This document shows, piece by piece, positions 6,213 to 7,361 of a DNA stretch of 7,361 bases. The DNA comes from Streptosporangiaceae bacterium (lineage in GTDB: Bacteria > Actinomycetota > Actinomycetes > Streptosporangiales > Streptosporangiaceae). A model generated the notes under the pieces. It saw only the letters and a program-made list of their open reading frames with translations, did no database searches and had not been told where the DNA came from. Numbering within the stretch: position 1 is the stretch's first letter; each line of letters begins with the position of its first letter. Where the stretch lies: NCBI GenBank assembly GCA_025934635.1, contig JAICWX010000388.1, forward strand, positions 1 to 7,361, written 5' to 3'. Made by a program: the position numbers and the translations under genes.

Positions 6213-6965
6213 ATGGAACCACGCCAGTCCGCCCTGTCCCGCCCGGTCGCCATGCGCCTGGCCGCCGCCGAATACGACCGCTGCGCCGAGACGTTCCGGT
6301 CCCTGACCCCGGCCCAGTGGGCCAAGCCGACCGACTGCCCGGCCTGGGATGTCCGCCAGATGGCCGCCCACATGCTCGGGATGGCCGAGATGGCCGCCTC
6401 GATCCGGGAGAACCTGCGCCAGCAGCGCAAGGCGGCCCAGGCGGCCAAGGCCGGCGTCGTCTACCTCGACGCGCTGACCCAGCTTCAGGTCGACGAGCGG
6501 GCCGACTGGACGCCCGAGCGCATCACCGAGCGCTACGCCGCCCGCGCGCCGAAGGCGGCGGCGGGCCGCCGCCGCACCCCGGCCTTCGTCCGCCGCCGCA
6601 CGATGCCGCAGCCCCAGGAGCTCAACGGGGTAGCGGAGCCGTGGACACTGGGCTATCTCATCGACGTGGTCCTGACCCGGGACCCGTGGATGCACCGGAT
6701 GGACATCGCCGCTGCCACCGGCACGGCACCGCCGCTGACCGCCGACCACGACGGCGTGATCGTCGCCGACGTGGTCGCCGAGTGGGCCGGCCGGCACGGC
6801 AAGGACTTCGAGCTGACGCTGACCGGCCCGGCCGGCGGCACCTGGCGGAACGGCGCCAACGGCCCGAGCTGGACCCTGGACGCCATCGACTTCTGCCGGG
6901 CCATCTCCCGCCGCCCGTCAAGCATCACGCTCGACGAGCTGATGAACACCGAGGTCCCGTACTAG
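6213..6965 (+). CDS. Maleylpyruvate isomerase family mycothiol-dependent-type enzyme
   Basis: This 250-aa cytoplasmic protein has the DinB-like MDMPI N-terminal fold and a short C-terminal domain. Residues 42-57 read CPAWDVRQMAAHMLGM, with His53 matching the first metal ligand of the family. TRDPWMHRMDI at 155-165 provides Asp157 and His161, equivalent to the ExxxH ligand pair with Asp for Glu, as in many actinobacterial members. An Arg-rich stretch at 119-129 lies between the two halves. The ending TLDAIDFCRAISRR (221-234) is typical of the C-terminal domain. Characterised relatives use mycothiol to isomerise maleylpyruvate, but most paralogues have unknown substrates, so the specific reaction should not be assumed. 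The start is ATG 6213 with a purine-rich GAAAGAAGA a few bases upstream. It follows the TetR gene by 18 bp, suggesting a TetR-controlled detoxification or thiol-transfer role (inference). Confidence 0.88.
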   Translation: MEPRQSALSRPVAMRLAAAEYDRCAETFRSLTPAQWAKPTDCPAWDVRQMAAHMLGMAEMAASIRENLRQQRKAAQAAKAGVVYLDALTQLQVDERADWTPERITERYAARAPKAAAGRRRTPAFVRRRTMPQPQELNGVAEPWTLGYLIDVVLTRDPWMHRMDIAAATGTAPPLTADHDGVIVADVVAEWAGRHGKDFELTLTGPAGGTWRNGANGPSWTLDAIDFCRAISRRPSSITLDELMNTEVPY

Positions 6966-7213
6966 ACGACCTCGACCGGCAACTCGTAGATCTCGTCCGC
7001 GGGATGCCCGGCCTTCTCGTGCACCCGCCGCACCGCCTCCTTGGACGGCCCGCTCGACAGGCAGAACACCACCCCCGACTCGGGGTCCAGCCAGGCCCGC
7101 TCGAAGTGCACGCCCTCGGCCGCCTCGTTGTCCAGGTCACGCTGGTGCGCCTCCTGCCACTGCTCCTCCGACGCACCGGTGAACCCGCTGTGCACATCCA
7201 TGAACTTCGCCAT
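6962..7213 (-). CDS. DUF4242 / SCO4226-family small protein, possibly nickel-binding
   Basis: This is an 83-aa protein close in length and pattern to SCO4226 of Streptomyces coelicolor, a nickel-binding protein with a ferredoxin-like fold. Matching landmarks are the MAKFMDVHSG start, the central VHFERAWLDPESGVVFCLSSGPS (35-57) and the C-terminal AVRRVHEKAGHPADEIYELP (60-79). His8, His23, His36, His65, His70 and Cys51 are candidate metal contacts; which ones bind is not decided here. ATG 7213 is chosen because AAGGAG lies 7 nt upstream (7221-7226) and family members start at this point. The frame stays open upstream through a 15-bp tandem repeat to the window edge, which would add an RPDWL-repeat extension, but the ribosome site argues against it. 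It is convergent with the enzyme gene and overlaps its stop by 3 bp. No signal peptide or membrane segment. Confidence 0.9.
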   Translation of the reverse strand: MAKFMDVHSGFTGASEEQWQEAHQRDLDNEAAEGVHFERAWLDPESGVVFCLSSGPSKEAVRRVHEKAGHPADEIYELPVEVV

Positions 7214-7220
7214 CCCTGTT

Positions 7221-7226
7221 CTCCTT
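7221..7226 (-). promoter_or_regulatory. Ribosome binding site of the DUF4242 gene
   Basis: On the minus strand AAGGAG lies 7 nt before ATG 7213. This strong SD separates the 83-aa protein from the longer open frame running into the upstream tandem repeat. Confidence 0.8.
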
Positions 7227-7250
7227 GCTGTCTCGAATCGGATTACTCCC

Positions 7251-7361
7251 CCCAGAAACCAGCCCAGCCGCAGCCGATCCAGCCGCAACCAGTCCGGCCG
7301 CAACCAGTCCGGCCGCAACCAGTCCGGCCGCAACCAGTCCGGCCGCAACCGGGCCGGCCGC
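7251..7361. repeat. 15-bp minisatellite, continuing past the right edge
   Basis: The plus-strand unit is GGCCGCAACCAGTCC. Copies at 7296-7310, 7311-7325 and 7326-7340 are identical. 7281-7295 differs at the first base. 7341-7355 changes the last third, and 7356-7361 is a partial unit. Towards the gene the units decay: 7266-7280 is altered at several bases, and 7251-7265 matches at about ten of fifteen. All six reading frames stay open through the perfect copies; on the minus strand, in frame with DUF4242, it reads RPDWL repeats. It lies just upstream of the DUF4242 gene. It may be intergenic or the end of a gene beyond the window. Confidence 0.85.

Noticed and set aside
4809..6797. Very long open frame (662 codons) on the minus strand
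   Set aside because: It lies opposite the response regulator, TetR and enzyme genes, has a low-complexity Gly/Arg/Val/His composition, and matches no family. It is a GC-bias shadow.
1..7361. Possibility of an undescribed multi-gene system spanning the window
   Set aside because: The genes belong to common, unrelated families with their own promoters and mixed orientations. No shared operon, mobile element, toxin-antitoxin pair, defence gene or biosynthetic core is visible.
7266..7361. CRISPR array
   Set aside because: The 15-bp units are directly adjacent with no unique spacers, so this is a simple tandem repeat.

Overview
The window is chromosomal-looking DNA from a high-GC actinomycete. 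Every coding region is strongly G/C-biased at third codon positions. Several genes lack a Shine-Dalgarno (SD) and instead carry a TANNNT-type -10 a few bases before the start codon, as leaderless actinobacterial mRNAs do. One gene belongs to the mycothiol-dependent maleylpyruvate isomerase family and another to the SCO4226-type (DUF4242) family, both typical of actinobacteria. I cannot place it below that level.

Layout, left to right. (1) Positions 1-1010, minus strand: the N-terminal 336 codons of a poly(3-hydroxyalkanoate) synthase (PhaC), including its nucleophile box; the rest lies off the left edge. (2) 1138-1617, minus: an Lrp/AsnC regulator, divergent from (3) 1723-3033, plus: an APC-superfamily amino-acid transporter resembling YjeH-type exporters. 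Both appear leaderless and share a 105-bp spacer with a central dyad, so the likely circuit is amino-acid-sensing control of efflux. (4) 3045-3620, plus: a small secreted lipoprotein with a probable beta-barrel domain. (5) 3650-4837 and 4848-5507, plus: a NarL-type two-component pair, a membrane HisKA_3 histidine kinase and a LuxR-type response regulator. (6) 5601-6194 and 6213-6965, plus: a TetR regulator and a mycothiol-dependent-type enzyme in one operon behind a TTGACA promoter. (7) 6962-7213, minus: an 83-aa DUF4242 protein, convergent with the enzyme gene and overlapping it by three bases at a CTAG. (8) 7251-7361: a 15-bp minisatellite running off the right edge.

Functionally this looks like a string of small housekeeping and regulatory modules: PHA storage, amino-acid export under Lrp control, an orphan-looking sensory pair beside a lipoprotein, and a TetR-controlled thiol-dependent enzyme. 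I found no convincing novel defence, mobile or biosynthetic system. The points most worth a second look are the 15-bp minisatellite, a perfect 16-bp palindrome in the 3' end of the transporter gene, the repeated leaderless promoter signature (including an 11-mer shared by two promoters), and the lipoprotein beside the kinase.
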